Source of the DNA: Acinetobacter sp. ANC 4178
Lineage (GTDB): Bacteria > Pseudomonadota > Gammaproteobacteria > Pseudomonadales > Moraxellaceae
Direction of reading: 5' to 3'
Length of the DNA stretch: 64,000 nt
Assembly: GCF_004331175.1 (NCBI RefSeq)
Contig: NZ_SJOD01000007.1
Location: 62,001-126,000, forward strand
In this document: positions 9,297 to 19,949 of the stretch, piece by piece
How the letters are laid out: each line of letters opens with the position of its first letter
How positions within the stretch are numbered: the first letter of the stretch is position 1
Position numbers and translations under genes: made by a program
The notes under the pieces: generated by a model
What the model was told of the DNA's origin: nothing
Database searches by the model: none
What the model saw: only the letters and a program-made list of their open reading frames with translations

Positions 9297-10316
9297 TTAA
9301 TCTGCATACCCTTGCGGGTTCTGTTTTTGCCAGTTCCAACTATCAGCCAACATATCTTCCAGACCATATTTCGGTTGCCAGTTCAATTCTGTCACTGCGC
9401 GAGTATTGTCTGCGAATGAGGTGGCAACATCGCCTGCGCGTCGTGGTGCAAATTCAAACGCAATCGCAATCCCATTGACTTGTTCAAAGGTATTTTTAAT
9501 TTGCAAAACTGAGGCGCCTTGCCCCGTACCAATATTCCATGCACGACAGCCCGTAGCCGCTAAACGATTATTCAAGGCACACAAATGCGCATTGGCCAAA
9601 TCCACTACATGGATATAATCACGAACGCCTGTACCATCTACTGTATCGTAATCTTGACCAAAAATGGCCAGCTTTTCACGACGCCCCACAGCGACTTGAG
9701 TTACATAAGGCATTAAATTATTTGGAATTCCTTGTGGGTCTTCACCTATACGACCACTTTTATGCGCGCCTACAGGATTAAAGTAACGCAATAAAGCAAT
9801 CGACCAACGCTCATCTGCAATACTGAGCTTTTGTAGCAATTGTTCAACAATCAGTTTGGTATAGCCATAATTATTAGATGGCATTCCTGTTGGCATCTCT
9901 TCATTCAATGGTGAAATATTTGCCTCATCATAAACAGTCGCAGAAGAACTAAATACCAACTTAAAGACGCCAGCACGTTCCATGGCTTTGACCAAATTCA
10001 GACTGCCCGTAATATTATTATCAAAATAGGTCAAGGGAATCTGCTGACTTTCACCTACGGCTTTTAAACCTGCGAAATGAATCACCGCATCAATCGCATG
10101 CTCTGCAAAAAGTTGATCGAGTGTTTCACCATCTCGAATATCCCCCTCAATAAAATCGAGTGATTTTCCAGATAGTTGTTGTACCCGCGTCAAAGATTCA
10201 ACCGAACTATTTGAGAGATTATCTAAAACCACAACCTCATGACCCGCGGTTAATAACTCAACACAGGTATGTGAGCCGATATAACCCGCTCCACCTGTGA
10301 CTAAAATTTTAGCCAT
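9297..10316 (-). CDS. gne1: UDP-glucose/UDP-GlcNAc 4-epimerase
   Basis: Extended short-chain dehydrogenase that inverts C4 of UDP-sugars, giving UDP-Gal and/or UDP-GalNAc. The NAD loop GGAGYIGSH is at 8-16, [10 protein letters not shown] near 80, SSSATVY near 124-130 and the catalytic YGYTK near 149. It is 339 residues long. It overlaps the end of gpi by 8 bp, so translation is probably coupled. The gpi-gne1-pgm order is the constant end of the Acinetobacter K locus. Sequence alone does not separate the galE and gne activities. Confidence 0.93.
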   Translation of the reverse strand: MAKILVTGGAGYIGSHTCVELLTAGHEVVVLDNLSNSSVESLTRVQQLSGKSLDFIEGDIRDGETLDQLFAEHAIDAVIHFAGLKAVGESQQIPLTYFDNNITGSLNLVKAMERAGVFKLVFSSSATVYDEANISPLNEEMPTGMPSNNYGYTKLIVEQLLQKLSIADERWSIALLRYFNPVGAHKSGRIGEDPQGIPNNLMPYVTQVAVGRREKLAIFGQDYDTVDGTGVRDYIHVVDLANAHLCALNNRLAATGCRAWNIGTGQGASVLQIKNTFEQVNGIAIAFEFAPRRAGDVATSFADNTRAVTELNWQPKYGLEDMLADSWNWQKQNPQGYAD

Positions 10317-11982
10317 GTCTATTTCCTAACAAAACTTTCAGTAAACCTTGGGTCGATGTATCAAACTGGGCAATATCAGATTGCTGACCATTCAACACAG
10401 GCAATAATTGGTTGGCAATCTCTTTGCCTTTTTCTACACCCCATTGATCAAAGGGATTAATATTCCAAATGACCGACTGTACAAATACTTTATGTTCATA
10501 GAGTGCAATGAGCATACCCAAAGTCTTTGGATTTAACTCATCCACCAGCATTGTTGAACTCGGCTGATTCCCCTCATATTTTTTATAATCGGGGAGATGA
10601 TCCACTTCATCCGCACTCAATGCCTGATTACCAAACGCCAATAATCTGGATTGTGCCAAACAGTTAGAAAGAGCCAAATGATGTTGCTCAATTAAAGCTT
10701 CTGCATTTTCAACATAGGTAAATTGCTTGGCATTATAACGCTGTACAGGTGCGATAAAATCACAACTGACTGCATGCGTACCTTGATGCAACAACTGATA
10801 AAATGCGTGTTGCGCATTCGGCCCCACCTCTCCCCATACAATCGGACAAGTCGAGGATTCAACTTTTTGATGATCACGTTGTAAAGACTTACCGTTAGAT
10901 TCCATCTCAAGCTGTTGTAAATACGCAGCAAAATATTTTAATCGACCATCATAAGGAAGTACGGCATGGGTTTGCATGTTCAGATAGTTGGTATTCCATA
11001 CGCCCAACAATCCCATCAGCACAGGAATATTTTGCTCAAACGGTGCATTTTGAAAATGCTGATCCACCAAATACGCACCCGAAAGCAATGCTTTAAAGCC
11101 ATCAACCCCAATTTGCAAGGCTATCGGTAGCCCAATACAAGACCAAAGAGAATAACGCCCTCCGACCCAGTCCCATAATACAAACTGGTGATCTGGATGA
11201 ATTCCCCAAGCCGTCATTTTGTCAGGTTTAGTCGACACGCCAATAAAATGACTTTTTAAGACACAGTCACGCTGCCCTAAGGTTTTCTCTAACCATAGAC
11301 GAACTGTTTCAGCATTCGACAAGGTATCAATCGTACCAAAAGATTTGGAAGAGATAATAAATAAAGTGGTTTCAGGTCTTAATTGATGCAATAACTCTGA
11401 GAGTTGGCTGCCATCCATCGTCGATACAAAATGCACATTTAAAGGTTTGGCTGTTTTCACTTTAAAATCAGATAGCGCATGGGAAACCATTAAAGGGCCC
11501 AAATCAGACCCGCCTACCCCAATATTCACCACATCCTGAATAACTTCACCTGTCACACCACGGTATTGTCCTGCATGAATTTTTTCAACCAGATCATACA
11601 TTCGGTCTAATTGTTCATGCACTTGTTGTGACAATTCAGAAAAAACAAAAGAATCTTGCGGTAAACGTAACGCCCAATGCATGGCTGCACGTTGCTCGGT
11701 GTAATTAATTGCCTCAACTGAAAACAAGCGATCGATCCACGCTTTTAATTGTTTTGAGTCCGCCAAGGAAACCAAGGCCTGCATCACAGACAAATTGACC
11801 CGATGCTTACTGAAATCAAAAAGTACATTTTCACAGCGTAAGCTGAAATTTTCGAAACGTTGCACATGTTCTGAAAAAAGCTGATTCAAATTAACCGCTT
11901 GCATCTGTTCGGCTAACTGCTGTAATTTTTGTTCAGCAGAACGAATGCTTTGCTTGGGAAAATTTTCGATATTTTCTCTCAT
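10309..11982 (-). CDS. gpi: Glucose-6-phosphate isomerase
   Basis: Interconverts glucose-6-phosphate and fructose-6-phosphate, linking central metabolism to both the hexosamine branch (GlmS) and the UDP-glucose branch. The 557-residue protein carries [12 protein letters not shown] near 155, the signature [14 protein letters not shown] near 270 and the C-terminal [14 protein letters not shown] near 510. Its ATG overlaps the ugd stop codon by 4 bp (ATGA), and it overlaps gne1 downstream, so the three genes form a translationally coupled block. Confidence 0.96.
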   Translation of the reverse strand: MRENIENFPKQSIRSAEQKLQQLAEQMQAVNLNQLFSEHVQRFENFSLRCENVLFDFSKHRVNLSVMQALVSLADSKQLKAWIDRLFSVEAINYTEQRAAMHWALRLPQDSFVFSELSQQVHEQLDRMYDLVEKIHAGQYRGVTGEVIQDVVNIGVGGSDLGPLMVSHALSDFKVKTAKPLNVHFVSTMDGSQLSELLHQLRPETTLFIISSKSFGTIDTLSNAETVRLWLEKTLGQRDCVLKSHFIGVSTKPDKMTAWGIHPDHQFVLWDWVGGRYSLWSCIGLPIALQIGVDGFKALLSGAYLVDQHFQNAPFEQNIPVLMGLLGVWNTNYLNMQTHAVLPYDGRLKYFAAYLQQLEMESNGKSLQRDHQKVESSTCPIVWGEVGPNAQHAFYQLLHQGTHAVSCDFIAPVQRYNAKQFTYVENAEALIEQHHLALSNCLAQSRLLAFGNQALSADEVDHLPDYKKYEGNQPSSTMLVDELNPKTLGMLIALYEHKVFVQSVIWNINPFDQWGVEKGKEIANQLLPVLNGQQSDIAQFDTSTQGLLKVLLGNRHG

Positions 11983-13244
11983 ACTCGACCAACTCCCTCA
12001 TAGGCAAAGCCCTGTGCTTTAACATACTGAGGATCATAGATATTACGTCCATCTAGAATAAGCGGATGACGCATGAATTGCTGTAGCTTTTTATAATCAG
12101 GGCTAAAATATTGCTTCCACGCCGTAATCACACATAACGCATCAGCATCTTGAACTGCATCATAAGCATCTGAACACAAGACCAAATCTGCACGATGACC
12201 GTACTGCTTATAAATTTCTTTCAACGCCTGCGGGTCATGCAGTTTCACCTTGGCACCTTGTGCCCAGAGTGCATCCAGCATGGCATGAATTGGGGAATTA
12301 TGGATACTTGAAGTATTCTCTTTAAAGGCTGCCCCCCAAATGGCAACAACTTTATTGCTTAAATCTGAATGATAATAGTTCCAAAGTTTACGGAATAAAA
12401 TTTCTTTTTGCTGTTCGTTAATGTCCAAAACTTGCTGTAATAGCCGACTTTTTGCACCACTTTTTGAGACTTCACTAGATAAAGTGAGAATATCATGCGA
12501 AAAATTTTCACCACCAAAACCTGCTCCAGGTGATAAATAAGACGAGCCTATTCGCGTATCTGCGCCCATCCCCTGTTTAACATTGGCAATATCAATTCCT
12601 AACTTTTCAGCCACCATCGCCAGATCATTGATATAACTAATCCGAGTCGCCAACATGCCAGAAATACTCAGTTTGGTAAATTCTGCATCAAGAATGGGCA
12701 TAAATAAATATTGATTAGGCGTGCTAAATATTGGTCGTAATAATTCTTCAACCAAAGTTTTAGCCTGTTCTTCCCCCACCCCAACAATGATATGTTTCAA
12801 ATGAAGTATGCTATTAATGGCATTGCCTTCCTGAATCACATCGGGTAAATAAACCCAGTGATCTTTAGGTGAAATCGCTTTAAGTTTTTCAGTACCATTT
12901 AACCCAAAAGTTGCAGCATTAATCATCAATTTTGGATGAACAATCGGCTTTAAAGCCAATACTTTGAGTGTTTGATCTGCTAATTCACTTTCTGTCGGAC
13001 TATAACAAAAGAAATAAACATCCACATTCGAAGGTAAGTCTGCCAATGAAGAATAAAGAAGTTGGCCAAGTTTATACTGTTTATCTAGACGAAAATTGAC
13101 TTCTTCATCTAAGTACTGGATATGTTTTGATGTGGAAGACTCATTATTCTGATGACTACACCAATACACCTGATTGCCATACTCAGACAATAAGGTAGCC
13201 ATGACACCCGCATTGAGTGTCGCACCTAATATTGCAACTTTCAT
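11979..13244 (-). CDS. ugd: UDP-glucose dehydrogenase homologue lacking the catalytic Cys
   Basis: By position and overall fold this is the K-locus ugd, expected to oxidise UDP-glucose to UDP-glucuronate. Numbering from ATG 13244 (the GTG at 13247 is less likely, since AGGTGA lies just upstream), 421 residues. The middle is family-like: [20 protein letters not shown] keeps the catalytic-type Lys191. But the family motif GFGGSCFPKD reads [10 protein letters not shown] at 242-251, with Asn247 in place of the nucleophilic Cys, and the N-terminal NAD loop GxGYVG reads GATLNAG. The Gna enzyme at 25.8 kb keeps both motifs. Activity of this protein is therefore in doubt, although it is intact and coupled to gpi. 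Confidence 0.8.
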   Translation of the reverse strand: MKVAILGATLNAGVMATLLSEYGNQVYWCSHQNNESSTSKHIQYLDEEVNFRLDKQYKLGQLLYSSLADLPSNVDVYFFCYSPTESELADQTLKVLALKPIVHPKLMINAATFGLNGTEKLKAISPKDHWVYLPDVIQEGNAINSILHLKHIIVGVGEEQAKTLVEELLRPIFSTPNQYLFMPILDAEFTKLSISGMLATRISYINDLAMVAEKLGIDIANVKQGMGADTRIGSSYLSPGAGFGGENFSHDILTLSSEVSKSGAKSRLLQQVLDINEQQKEILFRKLWNYYHSDLSNKVVAIWGAAFKENTSSIHNSPIHAMLDALWAQGAKVKLHDPQALKEIYKQYGHRADLVLCSDAYDAVQDADALCVITAWKQYFSPDYKKLQQFMRHPLILDGRNIYDPQYVKAQGFAYEGVGRV

Positions 13245-13270
13245 CACTCACCTATAAGAAATATTTATTA

Positions 13271-14146
13271 TTAATCACTTAATTCGGCAATTAACTGTTT
13301 AAAGTCATGTCCTAAATTAGGATGAGCAATACCATAATGTAAAACAGCCTTTAAATAGCCTAGCTTACTTCCACAGTCAAAGGTCTCTCCTTTCATTCGA
13401 TAAGCTTCAACTAAATCAGTACGCTGCAACATTGCAATTGCATCGGTCAACTGGATTTCATGTCCTGCACCTTTAGGTGTTTGTTCCAACAACTGCATAA
13501 TTTTGGCTGGCAGAATATACCGTCCCACAACGGATAAATTCGAAGGAGCCGCCCCTACAGCAGGTTTTTCTACAATGCCCTGCATGGCAATACTTTCACC
13601 TTCTGCAGGAGAGCTTGCAACATCCACAATACCATATTGATCGACCATATGATCAGGAACTGCTTCAACCATGATTTGTGCAGCTTGCACAGCTTCATAA
13701 CGCTGAATCATACAGGCAAGATCATTTTGATTTGATTTTGCTTTAACCAATACATCTGGCAATAGAACTGCAAAATCATCATCACCAATAATACTTTTGG
13801 CACAAAGCACAGCATGACCTAGACCTAAAGGTTGTGGCTGACGTACACTCACCACACTCACATGCGCAGGTAAAATTTCAGTAATTTCTTTTAGCAGACC
13901 AGTTTTATTTTTCTGTGCTAGGGTCGTTTCAAGTTCAAAATTTCGATCAAAATAGTTTTCTATTGAAGATTTCGAAGAATGAGTCACTAAAATAATTTGT
14001 TCAATTCCAGCCTCTACGGCTTCACGTACCACATACTCAATAGCAGGACGATCAACAACAGTAACCATTTCCTTAGGAATAGACTTACTTGCGGGTAAAA
14101 AACGTGTACCTAAACCGGCCACTGGTAGAACTGCTTTTTTAATCAT
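13271..14146 (-). CDS. galU: UTP-glucose-1-phosphate uridylyltransferase
   Basis: Forms UDP-glucose from glucose-1-phosphate and UTP. At the N-terminus PVAGLGTRFLPASKSIPKEM is the nucleotide-binding signature; VEAVPDHMVDQYGIVD and GIVEKP appear mid-protein, and GETFDCGSKLGYLKA near 265. At 291 residues it has standard length. It lies between the initiating transferase and ugd, the normal place for galU in this locus, and supplies Gne1 and the neighbouring sugar pathways. Confidence 0.96.
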   Translation of the reverse strand: MIKKAVLPVAGLGTRFLPASKSIPKEMVTVVDRPAIEYVVREAVEAGIEQIILVTHSSKSSIENYFDRNFELETTLAQKNKTGLLKEITEILPAHVSVVSVRQPQPLGLGHAVLCAKSIIGDDDFAVLLPDVLVKAKSNQNDLACMIQRYEAVQAAQIMVEAVPDHMVDQYGIVDVASSPAEGESIAMQGIVEKPAVGAAPSNLSVVGRYILPAKIMQLLEQTPKGAGHEIQLTDAIAMLQRTDLVEAYRMKGETFDCGSKLGYLKAVLHYGIAHPNLGHDFKQLIAELSD

Positions 14147-14171
14147 GCGGCTAACTTTATTTAACTAACAA

Positions 14172-14786
14172 TTAATACTGTACTTCATCTTTTTTTGGCG
14201 AACCTGAAAAACGACTTGCCCCTACTAACTGATCTGGTGCGTTAATCCCTTCTTTTTTCAACATAACCAGAACTGTTTTTACCATAATTTTAAAGTCTAA
14301 CAAAATATTATGGGCCTCTACATATTCCACATCTAATTCGAATTTCTCTTCCCAGCTTAAATTATTTCGCCCACTCACTTGAGCAAGACCTGTCATCCCA
14401 GGTCTGACCTCATGGCGACGCATTTGTCTTGGCGTATAGTGCTCCATAAAATCAGCAAGTTGAGGACGTGGTCCAACAATACTCATATCACCTTTTAAAA
14501 CATTAATAAGTTGAGGCATTTCATCTAGAGTAGTAGAACGTAATTTCTGCCCAAAAGGCGTAATACGGGCCTCATCGGGTAAGAGATTTCCATCCTTATC
14601 TAAAGCATCTTTCATTGACCGAAACTTAATCATTTTAAAAGTTTTTCCGTCTTTGCCTGGTCTTTCTTGGAGAAAGAAAATTGGAGAACCTAAGTTTTTA
14701 CGTACTTTTAAAGCGACTAAAAGAAAAACTGGAAATAGCAACAAAAGCGCTATAGAAGCAATGATAATATCAACCAATCTTTTCAT
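14172..14786 (-). CDS. itrA: Initiating sugar-phosphate transferase of the capsule repeat unit
   Basis: Transfers the first sugar-1-phosphate to undecaprenyl phosphate in the inner membrane. It is a short, monotopic polyprenyl-phosphate sugar transferase of about 204 residues, with one N-terminal membrane segment (about 2-28), then the family motifs KFRSM, LRSTTLDEMPQLINVLKGDMSIVGPRP and VRPGMTGLAQVSGRN. Its partner gene upstream is a GT4 enzyme, as in known itrA2-gtr5 pairs, where the first sugar is GalNAc; I infer but cannot show that here. ATG 14795 is an alternative start. It overlaps the end of the upstream gene. Confidence 0.88.
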   Translation of the reverse strand: MKRLVDIIIASIALLLLFPVFLLVALKVRKNLGSPIFFLQERPGKDGKTFKMIKFRSMKDALDKDGNLLPDEARITPFGQKLRSTTLDEMPQLINVLKGDMSIVGPRPQLADFMEHYTPRQMRRHEVRPGMTGLAQVSGRNNLSWEEKFELDVEYVEAHNILLDFKIMVKTVLVMLKKEGINAPDQLVGASRFSGSPKKDEVQY

Positions 14787-15927
14787 AAGAACCATTTAAA
14801 CCCATGATTTCGAATAATCTATTATTTACTTGTTCAGCATCAAACTTTTGATGAGCCATTTTCATACTTTCTAGCCCCATAAGATTTATTTGAGATGGTG
14901 CCTCAATAAAAAAACACATTTTTTCTGCTAGTGCCTCGGCATCCCAACAAGGAACAATAAAGCCATTCACGCCATCAACTACCGTTTCTCTACATCCTGG
15001 AACATCTGTTGTAATAACAGGACGTCCTATAGCCATAGCTTCTTGTGTACTTCGTGGTACACCCTCTCTATAAGATGGAAGTACAAACACACTTGAGTTA
15101 GCGATCCAGTCTTTTACATTAGAAACATGACCAGGATATTCAAATAAGCCTTCTGCGATCAGTTCATCTAGCTGAGACCTCGACAATGCTCCCATATTCT
15201 GCGTGTCTAAGCCACCCAGTATTGTAAACTTCGTATTAGGATGTTTATGTTTTACAAATTTAATTGCATCAATAAATTCAAATATACCCTTTTCTTTCAA
15301 CAAACGCCCAATAAATAAAAAATTTACAGGATCTATTGGAGCAAGACTATAACTATAATCTTTCAAGTCTAAACCGATGCCACCAAGAATGTGTACATTT
15401 TTGACTGGTAGATTATAGGTATGTATAAGATCTTTTTCATCATCAGAATTCAAAAAAATCATATCATCCAATCTTGGGAAGGCTAAACGATATAATAAAA
15501 CCTGAATGTTACGAATCAGTTTCGTCTTAGTGCTTTGGCCTTCTGGTTGGTCTGTAAAAGTGTAACCGAGTCCTTCAAGCATACCAATAATATGAGGAAC
15601 CCTTGCAAAACTTGCTGCTAGTGTTCCATAAATCACAGGTTTAGCAAAATATGAAAAAACGATATCTGGGTTAATTTTTTTTATTTTACGAACAAGTTGA
15701 TATGTTGAGGCAATATCAGCAAAAGGGTTTAACCCCCCACGACTTAATTGATAAGTAACAGGTTCAGCACCTAAGGCTTTAATTCTTTCTAAACAGTCTT
15801 CTGTATATTCAGAAGTGAAAGCATATATTTGGTGGCCATTTGCTACGAGAGATCGTATTAAATCAGCGCGAAATCCATAGAAACTTGAGCCAGTAGTCCC
15901 TATAAGTATAATTACTTTCTTATTCAT
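14770..15927 (-). CDS. Glycosyltransferase family 4, capsule
   Basis: A 385-residue retaining GT-B glycosyltransferase, probably cytoplasmic and membrane-associated. The N-terminal half begins KKVIILIGTTGSSFYGFRADLI. The C-terminal nucleotide-sugar domain has FLFIGRLLKEKGIFEFIDA near 225-243 and the E-x7-E region PSYREGVPRSTQEAMAIGRPVI near 287-308. Its position directly before the initiating transferase gene suggests that it adds the second sugar. It overlaps the preceding GT2 gene by 8 bp. Donor and linkage are unknown. Confidence 0.88.
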   Translation of the reverse strand: MNKKVIILIGTTGSSFYGFRADLIRSLVANGHQIYAFTSEYTEDCLERIKALGAEPVTYQLSRGGLNPFADIASTYQLVRKIKKINPDIVFSYFAKPVIYGTLAASFARVPHIIGMLEGLGYTFTDQPEGQSTKTKLIRNIQVLLYRLAFPRLDDMIFLNSDDEKDLIHTYNLPVKNVHILGGIGLDLKDYSYSLAPIDPVNFLFIGRLLKEKGIFEFIDAIKFVKHKHPNTKFTILGGLDTQNMGALSRSQLDELIAEGLFEYPGHVSNVKDWIANSSVFVLPSYREGVPRSTQEAMAIGRPVITTDVPGCRETVVDGVNGFIVPCWDAEALAEKMCFFIEAPSQINLMGLESMKMAHQKFDAEQVNNRLFEIMGLNGSYEKIG

Positions 15928-16801
15928 CAGATTTCACTGCCAGAGCTAAATTATTCCTCGCATTTTCAAGCTCGTGAGACGATATAAAATTATCATTTCT
16001 CCTCTTAACTAAATAGCCTTCCTTACCTAAATAAAATAAAATATTAACTATATTTTTTTTAAATAAATTATTAAAACTTGCTTTTAAGTAATAAATAGAG
16101 CCAATATTTTCTTTGAATTTCTTATATATATAGCCCGTAGTTTTATACGATAATAAAAGTTTTTCTTTAGTAATATTACCCACTTCACGATAGTATAATA
16201 ATGGTTCAGGCAATACATGAACTTTTAAATCTTTATTTAAAATTGAACGAAGCCATAATTCATAATCCTCAGCACGCTCTGACTGCTCATCATACATGTT
16301 TCTAAGATACCAGTTTTTCTTAGCAAGAATAGTTGGGTGTGCAATTTGATTATTACCTCTCAATAACGATTGAATGGTCACAGGAGAATCTATTATTCTC
16401 TTTCCAACTATATTATTATTTATATCAATTGAGTACAATGATGAAGAGACCAAATCATATTCATTATTTTTTAAAAAATCATATTGAACTCTTAATCTAT
16501 CAGGGTGCATAATATCATCTGCATCCATTCGAGCAATAAATTCATATTTAGATAAAGAAATAATCTGATTGAGTCTAGTTGGTAACTTTAAATTCAAACC
16601 ATCTGATATCACTTTTATACGACTATCTTTTCTTTCAAATTCTTTTGCAATTTCAAGAGACCTATCAGTAGAACCATCATCAACTAAAATAAGCTCCCAC
16701 TCTTTAAAACTTTGATTAATTACAGACTGTATAGCGTCAGATAAGAATTTTTCAGCATTATAGATAGGAATTGCAACACTCACTCCATCTTTTGAATACA
16801 T
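15920..16801 (-). CDS. Glycosyltransferase family 2, capsule
   Basis: A 293-residue inverting GT-A glycosyltransferase. It opens VSVAIPIYNAEKFLSDAIQSVINQS and has VDDGSTDRS near 41-49 and the metal-binding FIARMDADDIMHPDRL near 88-103. Later residues (RAEDYELWLRSI near 176) fit the acceptor-side region. It abuts wzy with no gap. The gene is very AT-rich compared with galU/gpi, as are its upstream neighbours. Its sugar specificity cannot be told. Confidence 0.88.
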   Translation of the reverse strand: MYSKDGVSVAIPIYNAEKFLSDAIQSVINQSFKEWELILVDDGSTDRSLEIAKEFERKDSRIKVISDGLNLKLPTRLNQIISLSKYEFIARMDADDIMHPDRLRVQYDFLKNNEYDLVSSSLYSIDINNNIVGKRIIDSPVTIQSLLRGNNQIAHPTILAKKNWYLRNMYDEQSERAEDYELWLRSILNKDLKVHVLPEPLLYYREVGNITKEKLLLSYKTTGYIYKKFKENIGSIYYLKASFNNLFKKNIVNILFYLGKEGYLVKRRNDNFISSHELENARNNLALAVKSDE

Positions 16802-17842
16802 TTAAAACACCTCGAATATCGGATTGATCTGATAAGGATATAATTCACCAAATCTCATGGTTATTATTAAGAAATAAAATATAGAGAAGATAACAAATAA
16901 AATATTAATAAAAATATTATTATATTTTTTTAAAACATATGGAATTAAAAAAATACACATACTTGTAAAATAATATAATATTCGTTGTGGGCCAGATGGA
17001 TCTGTACCTAAAAAAGCGACTGGAAAAACCAAAGCCAAACCGCACAAGAGAATTTGCTCAGACCTATTAAATACTACATCCTCATTCCTAAATCTCTTAC
17101 CAGTAACAAATACAAAAAAACCAATTAATGCAAAAAATAGTAATGTAATATACCCACCGGCCTGATCAACTTCCCTAGTATAATTATCATAACGACTATT
17201 TCCCTTAGCTAAATAACCTATTAGAATTTGACTAATCAAAGTAGAAAATATAAAACATACTAATACTTTATACTCGATTTTAATTTTTAAATTAACCAAA
17301 AAATATATAGGAACCATTACCAAGGCAGATACATGAAACATAGCAGCAAAAATAATTATTATAAAATAAGAAATTATCCGCTTTTCAATCAAATAAGGTA
17401 AGCTAAAAAAACATATTGCCATAGCAATACCTTGCCTAAGCCCATTAAAAAAAAATGTATAAAAACCAAATGTAACAAATATTAATATAGAGTAATAATA
17501 GTTTATAGATAGTTTCTTTATAGTTAATAAATATGCTGGAATTACAAATAAAGAGGATATAAAAAATAACCAAAAGTAATTATGTGTAAAATTTAAAATA
17601 ATAGAATCGAGCAATTGATACCCATATTCTATATCTGGATCAAATCCATATCTGTAAGGATCATAATTAAAATCGTAGGCTAGAGTATAAGTTTTGCTAT
17701 CTGTCCCAATATTATTACTCCTTAGTGATGGCAATAATATTAAAAAAAGAGATGGAACGATAATTGCCTTACGCGACAATTTCTTACTTTCAATAAAAGT
17801 AATAAACATCACAAAAAACAAAACAATTAAGTAAGGTATCAT
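16802..17842 (-). CDS. wzy: Capsule repeat-unit polymerase Wzy
   Basis: A 346-residue integral membrane protein of the EpsG/O-antigen polymerase type, with about ten hydrophobic segments from the first residue (MIPYLIVLFFVMFITFI) to the end. A periplasmic-type loop carries RSNNIGTDSKTYTLAYDFNYDPYRYG near 41-66, and FFFNGLRQGIAMAICFFSLPYL near 129-150 is typical of EpsG-like polymerases. It is the only such protein in the locus, which supports Wzy by elimination. The strong AT bias and unique sequence are normal for serotype-specific polymerases. The bond it makes is unknown. Confidence 0.85.
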   Translation of the reverse strand: MIPYLIVLFFVMFITFIESKKLSRKAIIVPSLFLILLPSLRSNNIGTDSKTYTLAYDFNYDPYRYGFDPDIEYGYQLLDSIILNFTHNYFWLFFISSLFVIPAYLLTIKKLSINYYYSILIFVTFGFYTFFFNGLRQGIAMAICFFSLPYLIEKRIISYFIIIIFAAMFHVSALVMVPIYFLVNLKIKIEYKVLVCFIFSTLISQILIGYLAKGNSRYDNYTREVDQAGGYITLLFFALIGFFVFVTGKRFRNEDVVFNRSEQILLCGLALVFPVAFLGTDPSGPQRILYYFTSMCIFLIPYVLKKYNNIFINILFVIFSIFYFLIITMRFGELYPYQINPIFEVF

Positions 17843-17958
17843 CTATAAAACATCCATCTATCTTAAAATAACCATTTTATATTTTTCCGCATAACAAAAT
17901 AATTATATAGATAAAAATATTGAGATTCATATACTTTGATCTTTATAAAAAATTTTGA

Positions 17959-19035
17959 TTATTTCTCATAAATATCTAACCATTGTTGGAAAATATTTTC
18001 TTTTGAAAAATTTTCTTTTACATACTCTTTTTGAGATATTAAAGAATTATTTTTTTCCTGAGAATTTAAAAAATTAATTGCTTTTTCGATACTTAAAGCC
18101 AATTCATTACAATCAGATATATTTGCAAGAAAAGGACTATCTCTTAAAATCTCATCAACCCCTTCACACTTTGTTGATACAACAATATTTTCAGCCATAA
18201 TAGCTTCAACAAGTACTGTTGGTAAACCTTCAAATTTTGATGAAAGAACAAAAATATCTGCCATACTCAGTAATTCTTTAATATCATCTCTTCCTCCTAA
18301 AAAAATTATTTCATTTTCTAAACCATATGTGCTCACCATTTTCTTTAATTCTGTATCAAGCGGACCATTCCCAACAATAAATTGCTTAAAATTATGAATT
18401 CCTTGTACTTTTAAAATAGATATTGCTTTAATTAAAATTGGGTAATCCTTTGCTTCTTTTAAAGTTCCAACTGAAATTAATACAGTAGTATTTTCTAATT
18501 CAAAATTCTTCCTATACTTATCTCGGCTAATTTCACAAAAATCATAACTTAAAATATCAATTACGTTATAAACTCTACGAATATCGTTTTTTCTTATATA
18601 ATTATTATCTATATACTTTTTTACAGCAGCATCACTCACATTTGTATTAATATCAGCCAAAAAATTAGTATATTTATAAATTTTCATAAAAATACCTCCA
18701 CCTTCATTTGAACTATGTGCGGATGAAATTAATTTTTTCATCGGCGTAATTGTTCTAAGCAATCGAGTGATGACATTTGCATGTAAGCAGTGACTATGTA
18801 CAACATCTGGATCAAGTTGATTAATTAAATATCTCAAGTCAATAAAAGATTTAAAAAAATTTCTTTTAAAATCTAGAAATTGAATATTCATATCATTAGT
18901 TTCCATACCTGAAATAGGTAATAAACTTACAATATGTATTTCATGTCCTTTTTTTTCCATTTCATTGGCAAGGTTCATTAAAACTCTTTCAGCCCCGCCT
19001 ATCCCGAATTGAGTAATAATGTAAAAAATTTTCAT
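17959..19035 (-). CDS. Glycosyltransferase family 4, capsule
   Basis: A 358-residue GT-B enzyme beginning MKIFYIITQFGIGGAERVLMNLA, the classic GG-x-E-R-V opening of GT4 enzymes. The C-terminal domain has VLISVGTLKEAKDYPILIKAI near 185-205 and the E-x7-E region SSKFEGLPTVLVEAIMAENIV near 262-282. It overlaps the upstream GT2 gene by 4 bp. A 116-bp AT-rich gap separates it from wzy; I see no gene or clear terminator there. Donor sugar unknown. Confidence 0.88.
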   Translation of the reverse strand: MKIFYIITQFGIGGAERVLMNLANEMEKKGHEIHIVSLLPISGMETNDMNIQFLDFKRNFFKSFIDLRYLINQLDPDVVHSHCLHANVITRLLRTITPMKKLISSAHSSNEGGGIFMKIYKYTNFLADINTNVSDAAVKKYIDNNYIRKNDIRRVYNVIDILSYDFCEISRDKYRKNFELENTTVLISVGTLKEAKDYPILIKAISILKVQGIHNFKQFIVGNGPLDTELKKMVSTYGLENEIIFLGGRDDIKELLSMADIFVLSSKFEGLPTVLVEAIMAENIVVSTKCEGVDEILRDSPFLANISDCNELALSIEKAINFLNSQEKNNSLISQKEYVKENFSKENIFQQWLDIYEK

Positions 19036-19949
19036 TTAAAAAACAAATCCTTGACTGCTTTAAGGTATGTATATGGTATAATTAATTTTACGAAAAAAAC
19101 AAATGTTTGTAAGGTAGTTATTGAATGATCCTTTTTTAATTTTTGTATTTCAATCAAAGCATTTCGTTTGTCATACCAAAGATAGTAGTTCAACCTATCT
19201 AATTCTAAAGTAGTTACTGCTTGTGCATAAAACTCAGAGTCTTGATATTTATTTATTAGCTTAATTCTTTCGTTAAAAATTATTTTTCGATTTTTTGTTA
19301 TATTTTCATCATGATCTCTATACGAAGCCAAAATATTATCTATACACATAACATTCCACCCCATATGAGTTAACTTTAATAAAATATCTAAATCCTCTAA
19401 CTTTGTATCAGTTGAATATTTTCCCACCAAATTTACTGCTGCTAATTTTGTAATCTGTGTTGGAGCATAAAGTGTGTAATTTCCAGTTAAGATTTTTTTA
19501 AAATCAACTAGCTCATTTCTCACTTTAAAAATTTTTCTTAACTTATTTTCATGATTTATTGACTTTATACTCCCATACAAAGCTACGATTTCTGGATGCT
19601 TATTTAAATAATTTACTTGGATATCAATTTTATCTTTTTCAATCATATCATCAGAAGCAATAACAGAATAATATTCTCCTTGGCACCATTCAAGGGCCTC
19701 ATTTAAGGTAGTACACAAGCCTTTATTCGATCGATTTTTAAATTCGAATCTAATAAATCTTTCTTTACACTGATTCACTAACTTTTGAATTTTTTTAACA
19801 GATTCATCTTTTGAACCATCATCAATGATGATAAGTTCAATATTTTGATAGGTTTGATTAATCACACTTTGGATACAGTCTTGAACGAAATTTTCATGAT
19901 TATAACAAGGTATAACGACAGAAACTAAAGGCTGATTTTTATCAGTCAT
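19032..19949 (-). CDS. Glycosyltransferase family 2, capsule
   Basis: A 305-residue GT-A enzyme. The start PLVSVVIPCYNHENFVQDCI is followed by IIDDGSKDESV near 40-50 and YSVIASDDMIEKDKID near 93-108, the nucleotide- and metal-binding parts. A C-terminal hydrophobic stretch (TFVFFVKLIIPYTYLKAV) may tether it to the membrane. It overlaps wzx upstream and the GT4 gene downstream by 4 bp each, so translation is probably coupled along the core. Substrate unknown. Confidence 0.87.
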   Translation of the reverse strand: MTDKNQPLVSVVIPCYNHENFVQDCIQSVINQTYQNIELIIIDDGSKDESVKKIQKLVNQCKERFIRFEFKNRSNKGLCTTLNEALEWCQGEYYSVIASDDMIEKDKIDIQVNYLNKHPEIVALYGSIKSINHENKLRKIFKVRNELVDFKKILTGNYTLYAPTQITKLAAVNLVGKYSTDTKLEDLDILLKLTHMGWNVMCIDNILASYRDHDENITKNRKIIFNERIKLINKYQDSEFYAQAVTTLELDRLNYYLWYDKRNALIEIQKLKKDHSITTLQTFVFFVKLIIPYTYLKAVKDLFFK

